Shown piece by piece: positions 43,153-51,262 of a stretch of 64,000 nt of DNA. Source of the stretch: Flavobacterium sp. HSC-61S13 (GTDB lineage: Bacteria; Bacteroidota; Bacteroidia; Flavobacteriales; Flavobacteriaceae); the NCBI RefSeq assembly GCF_024171535.1, contig NZ_JALJZV010000003.1:1-64000 (forward strand). Reading direction: 5' to 3'. The notes beneath the pieces were generated by a model. The model did no database searches and was not told the origin of the DNA. It saw nothing but the letters and a program-made list of their open reading frames with translations. Each line of letters opens with the position of its first letter. The first letter of the stretch is position 1. The translations under genes and the position numbers were made by a program.

Positions 43153-44157
43153 ATGAGTGCAGATAAAGAAGCCAAATTAAAAGCTTTACAGCTTACATTA
43201 GATAAATTAGACAAAACTTACGGTAAGGGAACGGTGATGAAATTGGGTGACCGTGCTGTAGTAGAGGTAGAAGCTATCTCTTCCGGCTCTTTGGGCTTGG
43301 ATTTAGCCTTGGGAGTAAACGGATATCCTCGTGGAAGAATCATCGAGATTTACGGCCCGGAATCTTCTGGTAAAACCACACTTACTTTACATGCAATCGC
43401 CGAAGCTCAGAAAACAGGAGGTATTGCTGCATTTATTGATGCAGAGCATGCCTTTGATCGTTTCTATGCACAGAAATTAGGAGTAGATATCGACAATTTA
43501 ATTATTTCTCAACCAGACAACGGTGAACAAGCCTTGGAGATTGCAGAAAATCTAATTCGTTCTGGAGCTATTGACTTAGTTGTTATTGACTCGGTTGCCG
43601 CTTTGACTCCAAAGAGTGAGATCGAAGGAGAAATGGGAGATTCCAAAATGGGTCTTCACGCTCGTTTGATGTCACAAGCCTTGAGAAAACTAACTGGAAC
43701 AATCAGTAAAACGAACTGTACGGTATTTTTCATCAACCAGTTGCGTGAAAAAATCGGAGTAATGTTTGGAAATCCAGAAACTACTACGGGAGGTAACGCC
43801 TTAAAATTCTATGCTTCTGTACGTTTAGACATTCGTAAATCGACCCAAATTAAGGACGGTGATCAAGTGATGGGAAATCGTACTAAAGTAAAAGTTGTTA
43901 AAAATAAAGTAGCACCACCGTTCCGTACAGCAGAATTTGACATTATGTATGGTGAAGGAGTTTCCAAAGTAGGGGAAGTATTAGACCTAGCTGTGGAATT
44001 TGAAATCGTTAAAAAGAGTGGTTCTTGGTTTAGCTATGGAGACACTAAATTAGGTCAAGGTCGCGATGCTGTCAAAGGTGTTATCAAAGACAACCCAGAA
44101 TTGATGGACGAATTAGAGCTTAAAATCAAAGAATTAATCAAAAGCAAAGAAGATTAA
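43153..44157 (+). CDS. recA: Recombinase A
   Basis: This 334-residue strand-exchange protein has Walker [10 protein letters not shown] (68-76), the [11 protein letters not shown]alker B region, the DNA-binding loops ([22 protein letters not shown]) and the [12 protein letters not shown] segment. Length is normal. It is followed by a strong terminator and stands as a single gene, divergent from trhO. Confidence 0.98.
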   Translation: MSADKEAKLKALQLTLDKLDKTYGKGTVMKLGDRAVVEVEAISSGSLGLDLALGVNGYPRGRIIEIYGPESSGKTTLTLHAIAEAQKTGGIAAFIDAEHAFDRFYAQKLGVDIDNLIISQPDNGEQALEIAENLIRSGAIDLVVIDSVAALTPKSEIEGEMGDSKMGLHARLMSQALRKLTGTISKTNCTVFFINQLREKIGVMFGNPETTTGGNALKFYASVRLDIRKSTQIKDGDQVMGNRTKVKVVKNKVAPPFRTAEFDIMYGEGVSKVGEVLDLAVEFEIVKKSGSWFSYGDTKLGQGRDAVKGVIKDNPELMDELELKIKELIKSKED

Positions 44158-44192
44158 GCTAGGAAATCTGGGTTAATACTTCCATAAATATC

Positions 44193-44222
44193 AGGGCTGT
44201 CTAAAAAAGACGGCCCTTTTTC
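44193..44222 (+). terminator. Terminator after recA
   Basis: AGGGC-T-GTCT pairs with AGAC-G-GCCCT (one G-T pair) around an A-rich loop, followed by TTTTT. The stop of plsC on the other strand is 14 bases away. Confidence 0.8.
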
Positions 44223-44235
44223 GTAGCTGATTTTT

Positions 44236-44979
44236 CTAGTATTTAAAAAGCAACAACTGCTTTAACATCATTTCTCTAGCTTGCTGTTTCACTTCTTTTC
44301 TATCGGCAAGAGTCTTTCCTTTAGTTACTATAAACGGATGAACCACCACGGGGACCGTCCCAGGATAACCCGCAAGAAATTCAAAAGGAAAATAACGCTT
44401 TAATCCACCGAAAGACATCGGCACAATTTCTATTTGATGTTCTATCGCCAAGCGAAATGCACCGTCTTTAAACTCATCTAAGACCACGGATTTATCATCC
44501 GAAACCCCGCCTTCAGGAAAAATACAAATGCTACGCCCCAATTTTATTTTATCCTCTGCACTTTTTATAGCTTGCATTCTACTTTGAGAATTTCCGCGAT
44601 CAACCAAAATACAGGTTCTTTTATAAAAGAATCCAAAAATCGGCAATTTTGCCAATTCCTGCTTGCCTACAAAAACAAAAGGGTTGTCTTTTATCAAAAT
44701 CAACATCAACATAATATCCATCATCGAAGTGTGATTAGAAATCAACATATAACTTTTACCCTTTTCCGGTTTCTGCTGCCATTCAACACGGTACCGGAAG
44801 CCCATACCATAAAAGACGACTTTTGCCCAAAAACGAGCCAGAATAAAAAAATAAGGATAGGTTCGATCACTCGAAATAGTCAATACCAACAAAGGAGACA
44901 TTAATATAATAACTACAGTCATTAAAAAATAAAACCAAATTTTCCATAAAACCCAAAATGCGATTTTCAATAACCTCAT
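44236..44979 (-). CDS. plsC: 1-acylglycerol-3-phosphate acyltransferase
   Basis: This 247-residue enzyme of phospholipid synthesis has an N-terminal membrane helix pair, the catalytic HX4D motif in SNHTSMMDIM and the substrate motif IFPEGGVSD. I chose the ATG at 44979, which begins the typical MRLLK start before the first helix; an upstream in-frame ATG at 45063 would add 28 residues that look untranslated. Confidence 0.9.
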   Translation of the reverse strand: MRLLKIAFWVLWKIWFYFLMTVVIILMSPLLVLTISSDRTYPYFFILARFWAKVVFYGMGFRYRVEWQQKPEKGKSYMLISNHTSMMDIMLMLILIKDNPFVFVGKQELAKLPIFGFFYKRTCILVDRGNSQSRMQAIKSAEDKIKLGRSICIFPEGGVSDDKSVVLDEFKDGAFRLAIEHQIEIVPMSFGGLKRYFPFEFLAGYPGTVPVVVHPFIVTKGKTLADRKEVKQQAREMMLKQLLLFKY

Positions 44980-45125
44980 GCAGTATCTATTTCTAAAATT
45001 TTTAACAAATCCAAAAGTAAACATATTAATCAATATTTCATCACAGTAAGCCAAAAGCAACAATCAATTATAAAAAAAGCACCCAGTAATTAAACCAAAA
45101 CCCATACTAGGTAATTCAAATCCGC

Positions 45126-45133
45126 TATATTTG
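45126..45133 (+). promoter_or_regulatory. -7 promoter box of trpS
   Basis: TATATTTG is a perfect TAnnTTTG match 24 bases before the trpS ATG. No -33 TTTG is seen. Confidence 0.5.
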
Positions 45134-45157
45134 TACTAAATATAGAAAAAATCAAAA

Positions 45158-46132
45158 ATGGCTAAAATTCTAACTGGAGTACAAAGTACAGGTACTCCCC
45201 ACTTAGGAAATCTTTTAGGAGCTATCATCCCTGCGATACAAATGGCCAACCTTAAAGAAAACAATTCCTTTCTTTTTATTGCTGATTTACACTCGGCGAC
45301 ACAGATAAAAGAAGCATCCACCTTGCAAAGCAACACGTATAGTGTAGCTGCTAGCTGGCTGGCTTGTGGATTAGACATCAATCACGTAACTTTTTACCGA
45401 CAATCCGACGTTCCACAAACCACTGAATTATCTTGGTATCTAAGTTGTTTTTTTCCATTTCAAAGATTGACACTAGCCCATTCCTTTAAAGATAAAGCAT
45501 CACATCTTGACGATGTGAACGCTGGACTTTTCACTTACCCGATGTTGATGGCCGCAGATATACTGCTGTATGATGCGGAATTCGTACCGGTTGGAAAAGA
45601 CCAACTACAACATTTAGAAATCACTAGAGATGTCGCTTCACGCTTCAATCATCAAATGGGTGAAACTTTTGTTTTACCAGAAGCTAAAATTGCGGAAGAA
45701 GTGATGATCGTGCCGGGAACTGACGGTGAAAAAATGAGTAAATCCCGAAATAATTATATCAATATTTTTCAGGATGACAAGGCCTTGCGCAAGCAAGTCA
45801 TGAACATACAAACCGACAGCACTCCTTTGGAGGATCCTAAAAACCCAGATACCTGTCACATCTTTTCAATCTATAAATTGATTGCAAGCGCTGATCAAAC
45901 TGCCGCTTTAAGGGATAAATATTTAGGAGGTAATTATGGTTACGGGCATGCCAAACAAGAACTTTTTGATTTGATCCTTACCCGATTTAAAACGGAAAGA
46001 GAGAAATATGATTACTATATCAATAACCTTGACGAAATCGACGCACTATTAAAGATTGGCGCAGCAAAAGCCAGTATCATAGCACAAAACACCTTAAATC
46101 GCGTTCGCCAGAAATTGGGTTATCGCATTTAA
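45158..46132 (+). CDS. trpS: Tryptophanyl-tRNA synthetase
   Basis: This 324-residue class I synthetase charges tRNA-Trp. It has the HIGH-type motif TGTPHLGN (11-18), GKDQLQHLEITRDVA and the KMSKS loop GEKMSKSRNN (192-196). Single gene between a good -7 box and a terminator. The upstream gap shows no clear Trp leader peptide. Confidence 0.97.
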   Translation: MAKILTGVQSTGTPHLGNLLGAIIPAIQMANLKENNSFLFIADLHSATQIKEASTLQSNTYSVAASWLACGLDINHVTFYRQSDVPQTTELSWYLSCFFPFQRLTLAHSFKDKASHLDDVNAGLFTYPMLMAADILLYDAEFVPVGKDQLQHLEITRDVASRFNHQMGETFVLPEAKIAEEVMIVPGTDGEKMSKSRNNYINIFQDDKALRKQVMNIQTDSTPLEDPKNPDTCHIFSIYKLIASADQTAALRDKYLGGNYGYGHAKQELFDLILTRFKTEREKYDYYINNLDEIDALLKIGAAKASIIAQNTLNRVRQKLGYRI

Positions 46133-46136
46133 TTTT

Positions 46137-46163
46137 TTACGGACTCCCTTGGAGTCCGTTTCT
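46137..46163. terminator. Bidirectional terminator between trpS and dprA
   Basis: ACGGACTCC and GGAGTCCGT pair perfectly around CTT, with T-rich flanks, between convergent trpS and dprA. Confidence 0.85.
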
Positions 46164-46165
46164 TT

Positions 46166-47269
46166 TTATATCAACTCAAAAACCTTTCCCGGCATCGGCC
46201 GTATAACCCCTTTGAGTTCCATACTCAACAGCAAGACCCCCACTTTATAAACGACCAATTGACAAGCCAGTGCAATTTCATCCATAGTCCGCTTTCCTGA
46301 AAAAGCCAAATAGTCGTAAATTTTTTGTTCCTCTTCGCTCAATTCTACAAATATGGCTCTTTGCCCCGAGCCTTGATTCACTCCCTTACCATCCCATTGC
46401 AACATATCGATGACATCCTGAGCAGAAGTAATCAATTGTGCTCTTTGCCACTTGATCAATTCATTACAACCCTGACTATATTTATCGGTCACTCGACCCG
46501 GAACAGCAAACACTTCTCGATTGTAATCATTAGCAAAACGAGCCGTACTCATAGAACCTCCCTTCTGTGCACTCTCTACAATTACAGTAGCCTCAGAAAG
46601 CCCTGCCACTATCCTATTTCTTCGAATAAAATTCTCGCGCTCCATACTGCTTCGGGTTTTAAACTCGCTTAAAAATCCACCAAGCTCCTTGATGATTTCC
46701 ATATACTTATAGTGAGATCTGGGATAAACATCCTGCAATCCATGACCCAAAACCCCAACAGTTCGCAGTTGATTATCGACCGCAGCTTTATGTGCGATGA
46801 TATCTATTCCAAAAGCAAATCCACTAACAATAATCGGATTATAGATCGCCAAACCCGCTACGAGTGCCTGACAGAATTCTTTTCCCTGACTCGTATGTCG
46901 TCTTGTACCAACGATACTGATGATTTTCGAGTTTTTCCAATCGAACCGACGGGTTGAATAAAGCAATACCGGTCCATCATCGCAATGTTTTAATCGACTG
47001 GGATAATCGTCATCTGTATAAAAACTAACCTGAATCCCTAGTTTATTAATCGCATTCAGCTCCATTTCAGCCTCCTGATAAATATTTTTATCGCGTAGAT
47101 TTTTCAACAACCGATCACCAACTCCATCAACCTGCATCAAATCAGCAGTCGAAGCTTTTAAAACGGTCTTCGCATCTTTAAAATGACTCAACAATCTTTT
47201 TGCTATAACATCTCCAACGCCCTCGACGTTTTGCAGCGCCAGCGTATAAAACAATTTTTCCTCATTCAT
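46166..47269 (-). CDS. dprA: DNA processing protein DprA
   Basis: This 367-residue protein loads RecA on incoming single-stranded DNA during natural transformation. It has an N-terminal helix-hairpin-helix region (LQNVEGVGDVIAKRLLSHF), the Rossmann-like DprA core with SIVGTRRHT, VSGFAFGIDIIAHKAA and GSMSTARFAND, and a C-terminal winged helix (KIYDYLAFSGKRTMDEIA). I chose the ATG at 47269, directly before NEEKLFYTLALQ. It diverges from the HU-CCDC81/SPOR gene, an arrangement I recall from other flavobacteria. Confidence 0.95.
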   Translation of the reverse strand: MNEEKLFYTLALQNVEGVGDVIAKRLLSHFKDAKTVLKASTADLMQVDGVGDRLLKNLRDKNIYQEAEMELNAINKLGIQVSFYTDDDYPSRLKHCDDGPVLLYSTRRFDWKNSKIISIVGTRRHTSQGKEFCQALVAGLAIYNPIIVSGFAFGIDIIAHKAAVDNQLRTVGVLGHGLQDVYPRSHYKYMEIIKELGGFLSEFKTRSSMERENFIRRNRIVAGLSEATVIVESAQKGGSMSTARFANDYNREVFAVPGRVTDKYSQGCNELIKWQRAQLITSAQDVIDMLQWDGKGVNQGSGQRAIFVELSEEEQKIYDYLAFSGKRTMDEIALACQLVVYKVGVLLLSMELKGVIRPMPGKVFELI

Positions 47270-47438
47270 AAAACAGGAAATCAATTAAACATCACCTAAT
47301 ATAATAAATATCAACAGACTACCCTTAGGCTTTTAAAAAAAACATTTTAAGAGCATTCTTTGATTAATTAGTCAACATCTTATGAACAAGTTATTTACAT
47401 TTATTTTCCGTTTTGTTAATAACATTTGTGGATAAAAT

Positions 47439-47468
47439 TTTGCTTTGTGTGTTGATTCGTTAACTTTG
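47439..47468 (+). promoter_or_regulatory. Complete Bacteroidota promoter, nearly leaderless
   Basis: TTTG at 47439-47442 and TAACTTTG at 47461-47468 are 18 bases apart, the best full match in the window. The ATG at 47473 is only 4 bases from the box, so transcription should begin at or next to the start codon. Confidence 0.7.
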
Positions 47469-47472
47469 TAAT

Positions 47473-48414
47473 ATGATTATAGAAAAATACATATCCGCCT
47501 TATTATATCGCTATCAATGTGTTATAGTGCCTGGATTTGGCGCTTTTTTGACAGAAGTTCAATCTGCTAGCTTCCATGAGGCTACTCAGACTTTTTTTCC
47601 ACCAAAAAAGTCAATTTCTTTTAATACACAATTGATCCATAATGATGGTCTGTTAGCCAATCACATCGCTTTGGAGGAAGGGATGACTTATGAAAGCGCC
47701 CTAGCAGAAATTCAGCAATGCGTTAGCGATTGGAAACAGCGTCTATCCGTTGATAAAACGCTCGTTTTAAAACCGATTGGAACCATCCATGTAAACACGG
47801 ATTCAAATTGGATTTTCGAACCACAAGCCTCGACAAATTATTTGACGGCAGCTTTTGGCCTCAGTACCGTTTCTGCTCCTGCCATTGGAAGAAATCTTTT
47901 TCCAATACCAGAAGAAGAAAAAGAGCTTGACGTGACTCCTACCATCGCTCTAATCACGAAGCGAAGAAGAAAATATACTTTTTTAAAATATGCTGCGGTT
48001 TTTGTAGTCGCTGCCAGCCTAGGAACTACTATATACAAACAAGAACACGATGCTTACATCGCTAAAGAAACTTTGGAAGTAGAGAAAGCCGTACAAGAAA
48101 AGGTTGATTATCAAATACAGCAAGCGACTTTCTTTATTGAAAAACCCTTAAGTCCAGTGGTACTTACCATCAAGGAACCCATTGTACTCAAACCCTACCA
48201 CATTATAGCAAGTGCTTTTAAAAGCGAAAAAAACGCCGCTAAAGCCGCTAAAGAATTGGAAGAAAAAGGTTTTGAATCTACTTTTTTAGAAAAAAACAAA
48301 TACGGTCTATACCCAGTAGCCTACGGAAGTTATGCGAATCTTTCAGAAGCACAAGATGCCATGAGAGCTATTCACAAGAAACACAACAAGGAAGCTTGGA
48401 TACTGGTAAAATAA
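47473..48414 (+). CDS. HU-CCDC81 and SPOR domain membrane protein
   Basis: This 313-residue protein has an N-terminal HU-like CCDC81 domain pair (YISALLYRYQCVIVPGFGAF to about residue 120), a basic stretch, one membrane helix at about residues 166-186 (FLKYAAVFVVAASLGTTIY), and a C-terminal SPOR domain (YHIIASAFKSEKNAAKAAKE). SPOR domains bind glycan chains stripped of peptide at division sites, and HU-CCDC81 folds resemble DNA-binding HU. The protein thus has a cytoplasmic HU-like part and a periplasmic wall-binding part. Its exact role is not established. Confidence 0.9.
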   Translation: MIIEKYISALLYRYQCVIVPGFGAFLTEVQSASFHEATQTFFPPKKSISFNTQLIHNDGLLANHIALEEGMTYESALAEIQQCVSDWKQRLSVDKTLVLKPIGTIHVNTDSNWIFEPQASTNYLTAAFGLSTVSAPAIGRNLFPIPEEEKELDVTPTIALITKRRRKYTFLKYAAVFVVAASLGTTIYKQEHDAYIAKETLEVEKAVQEKVDYQIQQATFFIEKPLSPVVLTIKEPIVLKPYHIIASAFKSEKNAAKAAKELEEKGFESTFLEKNKYGLYPVAYGSYANLSEAQDAMRAIHKKHNKEAWILVK

Positions 48415-48418
48415 AACA

Positions 48419-48449
48419 AAAATCCTGAATTAAAATTCAGGATTTTTTT
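48419..48449 (+). terminator. Terminator after the HU-CCDC81/SPOR gene
   Basis: AATCCTGAAT pairs with ATTCAGGATT around TAAA, followed by a run of eight T residues. Confidence 0.9.
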
Positions 48450-48463
48450 TGTCATAATGTTTT

Positions 48464-48471
48464 TATCTTTG
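48464..48471 (+). promoter_or_regulatory. -7 promoter box of the thioesterase gene
   Basis: TATCTTTG matches TAnnTTTG and lies 12 bases before the ATG. A TTTG 12 bases upstream is too close to be a standard -33 element. Confidence 0.5.
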
Positions 48472-48483
48472 TAAAAAAAACAG

Positions 48484-48993
48484 ATGAAGCCGAAATTAGT
48501 ATCAGAGTCCGTAACTGTAGTAACCGATTTAGTACTCCCTGGAGAAACCAATCCTTTAAACAACCTTTTCGGTGGTGAATTATTGGCTAGAATGGATCGT
48601 GCTGCGAGTATCACAGCCCGCAGACACTCGCGACGCGTGTGTGTAACCGCCTCGGTAAATCATGTCGCTTTCAACAGAGCCATTCCATTAGGTAGCGTAG
48701 TAACGATAGAAGCGCGTATTTCAAGAGCCTTTAACAGCTCTATGGAGGTGTTTATAGACGTATGGATAGAAGATCGGGAATCCGGCGTTAAAAACAAAGC
48801 AAATGAGGCCATATATACCTTTGTTGCTGTCGATGAAACCGGAAGACCAATAGCAGTACCCCAAATTGTTCCAGAAACGGAATTGGAAACAGAACGCTTT
48901 GAAGCAGCACTACGCAGAAAACAATTGAGCCTCGTATTGGCAGGAAAGATGAAACCGTCTGAAGCTACAGAACTAAAAGCTTTATTCAAGTAA
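48484..48993 (+). CDS. Hotdog-fold acyl-CoA thioesterase
   Basis: This 169-residue protein is a BFIT/YciA-type hotdog thioesterase with the conserved start VLPGETNPLNNLFGGELLAR (N/D-x-G-x-x-x-G pattern), a VTASVNHVAFNRAIPLGSVV strand pair and a VDETGRPIAVPQI end. It hydrolyses acyl-CoA in the cytoplasm, with the preferred chain length not readable from sequence. Single gene with its own -7 box. Confidence 0.92.
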   Translation: MKPKLVSESVTVVTDLVLPGETNPLNNLFGGELLARMDRAASITARRHSRRVCVTASVNHVAFNRAIPLGSVVTIEARISRAFNSSMEVFIDVWIEDRESGVKNKANEAIYTFVAVDETGRPIAVPQIVPETELETERFEAALRRKQLSLVLAGKMKPSEATELKALFK

Positions 48994-49052
48994 GTTAAGA
49001 TCTTATCTTTTTATTAACACTCTAGGCACTTCCAACTCTTACATGTAGTGCC

Positions 49053-49060
49053 TAACTTTG
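49053..49060 (+). promoter_or_regulatory. -7 promoter box of the S1/P1 nuclease gene
   Basis: TAACTTTG is a perfect TAnnTTTG match 16 bases upstream of the nuclease ATG. Confidence 0.5.
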
Positions 49061-49076
49061 TGTAAAATTTTAAACA

Positions 49077-49862
49077 ATGAAAAAAATATTATTTTTAGCC
49101 TTAGCTGTTCTATTGATCAATACCTCCACGTCTTGGGCCTGGGGCACAACAGGACATCGCGTAGTAGCCGAAATTGCCGAACGCAATTTGACTCGAAAAG
49201 CGAAAAAAAATCTAAAGAAAATAATTGGAGACCAAAAATTGGCCTATTGGTCCAATTGGCCCGATTTTATCAAATCGGATCCAACATGGAAACACGCTGA
49301 TGCTTGGCATTATGTCAATGTTGGAACTTCCTTAACCCCGACGGATTTCACCAAAGAGATGAATGAAACCACAGCGGATAATCTCTATAAAAAAACGCTT
49401 TCCCTTATAGAAGAACTGAAAGACAAGGACCTTTCTTTAGAGAAAAAACAAGTGAACCTTTATTTTCTAATCCATTTGATCGGAGACGCACATCAACCCT
49501 TACACGTTGGTAGAGCCGAAGACTTGGGGGGAAACAGAATTGGAGTAGAATGGTTTGGTCAAAAAACCAACCTCCACACCCTTTGGGATTCCAAATTAGT
49601 AGACTTTACACAATACAGCTATACCGAGTTTTCAACGGTTTTAAACATACACGATAAAAAGTTTAACAACCGCTTAAGCGAAGGTGAATTGGTAACTTGG
49701 CTCTATGAATCTTATACTGCAGCGCAGCACATCTACGACACTGCAAAAGCCGATGATAAATTGAGTTACAAATATTATTTTGACCATCAAAAAGATCTTG
49801 AAGATCAACTTCTCAAAGGAGGTTTGCGCTTGGCGAAAATCCTAAATGAAATATACGGATAA
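49077..49862 (+). CDS. Secreted S1/P1-type nuclease
   Basis: This 261-residue protein has a signal peptide whose cleavage after Ala21 exposes Trp22, the N-terminal residue that S1/P1 nucleases use as a zinc ligand. It keeps the other zinc-cluster residues in TTGHRVVAEIA, DAWHYVNV, HLIGDAHQPLHVG and NLHTLWDSKLVD. Such enzymes cut single-stranded DNA and RNA, and some remove 3'-phosphates. It should act in the periplasm or outside the cell, perhaps for phosphate or nucleotide scavenging. Single gene with a terminator 2 bases after the stop. Confidence 0.93.
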   Translation: MKKILFLALAVLLINTSTSWAWGTTGHRVVAEIAERNLTRKAKKNLKKIIGDQKLAYWSNWPDFIKSDPTWKHADAWHYVNVGTSLTPTDFTKEMNETTADNLYKKTLSLIEELKDKDLSLEKKQVNLYFLIHLIGDAHQPLHVGRAEDLGGNRIGVEWFGQKTNLHTLWDSKLVDFTQYSYTEFSTVLNIHDKKFNNRLSEGELVTWLYESYTAAQHIYDTAKADDKLSYKYYFDHQKDLEDQLLKGGLRLAKILNEIYG

Positions 49863-49863
49863 C

Positions 49864-49893
49864 AAAAAAACAGGCTTATAGCCTGTTTTTTTT
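49864..49893. terminator. Terminator between the nuclease gene and the Ser-rich protein gene
   Basis: AAAAACAGGC and GCCTGTTTTT pair around TTATA, with a T-run after. Usable for both convergent genes. Confidence 0.85.
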
Positions 49894-49918
49894 ATGTCTT
49901 TATTGAATGAATAATTAA

Positions 49919-51130
49919 TTATCTTGAACTACTACCACTTCTACTGCTAGAACCGCCACCCGATCCTCTACTGCTTGAAGAGGCTCCCATGCTGGACGAA
50001 CTGGAAGAACGACCACTTGACATCGAAGAAGAGCTTCTGCTTGATGAACCGCTGTTGGAATTAAAATTCGAACTCGATCTTGACGAGCTAGTCGCACGTT
50101 CTATACGCGCCGGTTGACTTGTAGCTGCTGAACTGGATCTCATACTACTTCTACTAGATGAACTCCTAGAACTATTGCTAGTTGTTGAAGGCGCTACACG
50201 AGTGGACATTGTATTGGTAGATCTTGAAGACGAAGAATTTACATCTCTTGAACTACTAACCGGTCTGGCACTAGTTGTATTATAACTTTCACGAGTGCTG
50301 CTGTTCACTTGACGTCCAGAATTACTTCCATCATTACCTCTTCCTGAACTCACGGAATTTCCGTTTTGACTTTGCACTGATCGACTACTATTTCTATTTT
50401 GATCTAAGACGTATCGATTAGAAGTATTGGCATTTCTACTGCTGAACGAGTTTTGCGGATTCTGTCTTTCATACGAATTTCCACGCACATCATTTAACAA
50501 TCTTACTGATCTAGAACTTCTGCGATCTGAAGCGTATACATAACGGTTACTCGTGTTGATATGTACATGGATATTGTTTCTATATCGGTAAATTGGATAG
50601 GGCTCCCACGGAGAATAATACGTTGGGTAATAATTCCAATACCAAGAAGAATAATAAGGTCTATAAGAAACACCCCAGAAAACATCAAACAAAATTGGTG
50701 TCGATACGTAAACCGGTTCATAGATATAGTTGCGTCCATATAAGTATTCGTTACCTACAATTTGCACCTGCACGCGGTTTTTACGATCTTTCTCTACCTC
50801 AATGGTCGCGACGTCCTGAAACATATCCTGCCCCAAAACAGCCTGTATAACAATCAAGTGGGTTTGTCCTTCTGTGACTTCAATAACCCTTAAATAATCA
50901 ACATAATTATCTCTATTTAAGTCCAAGTTGGATATTTGCGACTGCGGATCATTTAAGCGTCTTTCGAAATCGGCTAAATCTCTAGAGTCCCCAAAAATAG
51001 AAGCAACAGCTTGTAAATCTAAGTTATCACTAATATCATAATTCATAGCAGCAACAGTAGCTTTCTGAGAATATCCTAAAGCAGAGAGCAAAAGTGCTAT
51101 ACATATTAATGTTGTTCTATATAATTTCAT
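49919..51130 (-). CDS. Exported protein with Ser/Arg-rich low-complexity tail
   Basis: This 403-residue protein has a signal peptide (cleavage after about GYSQ, residue 22), a folded domain at about residues 25-135 with a calcium-loop-like DLNRDNYVDYLRV (70-82), and a Tyr/Trp/Pro-rich segment (about 145-185, YRPYYSSWYWNYYPTYYSP). The last 200 residues are an unordered Ser/Arg/Asn-rich tail with many SSRS and SSRSSS runs. I recognise the domain order from Bacteroidota hypothetical proteins but know no function. The low-complexity tail suggests a stalk, a surface coat or an aggregation-prone segment. Codon use in the tail varies (tct, agt, tca), so it is not a simple DNA repeat. Confidence 0.75.
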   Translation of the reverse strand: MKLYRTTLICIALLLSALGYSQKATVAAMNYDISDNLDLQAVASIFGDSRDLADFERRLNDPQSQISNLDLNRDNYVDYLRVIEVTEGQTHLIVIQAVLGQDMFQDVATIEVEKDRKNRVQVQIVGNEYLYGRNYIYEPVYVSTPILFDVFWGVSYRPYYSSWYWNYYPTYYSPWEPYPIYRYRNNIHVHINTSNRYVYASDRRSSRSVRLLNDVRGNSYERQNPQNSFSSRNANTSNRYVLDQNRNSSRSVQSQNGNSVSSGRGNDGSNSGRQVNSSTRESYNTTSARPVSSSRDVNSSSSRSTNTMSTRVAPSTTSNSSRSSSSRSSMRSSSAATSQPARIERATSSSRSSSNFNSNSGSSSRSSSSMSSGRSSSSSSMGASSSSRGSGGGSSSRSGSSSR

Positions 51131-51206
51131 GTTTTTGTTTTTTGATGTTTACTATTATCATAATACCAACTACTATGCCAATAATAACATTCCTCACTAA
51201 AAACAA

Positions 51207-51237
51207 CAATCCCAGCACTTGAGAAGTACTGGGATTG
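51207..51237 (-). terminator. Terminator after the OmpA-family gene
   Basis: CAATCCCAG-C-ACTT pairs with AAGT-A-CTGGGATTG around a 3-base loop. It lies 26 bases after the OmpA-family stop. Confidence 0.8.
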
Positions 51238-51262
51238 CTAGAGACAATTTAAAAAAATGTTT

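Noticed and set aside
45064..45157. Tryptophan attenuator or T-box upstream of trpS
   Set aside because: The gap is only 94 bases, with no Trp-codon leader, specifier loop or terminator hairpin; T-boxes are also not expected in this phylum.
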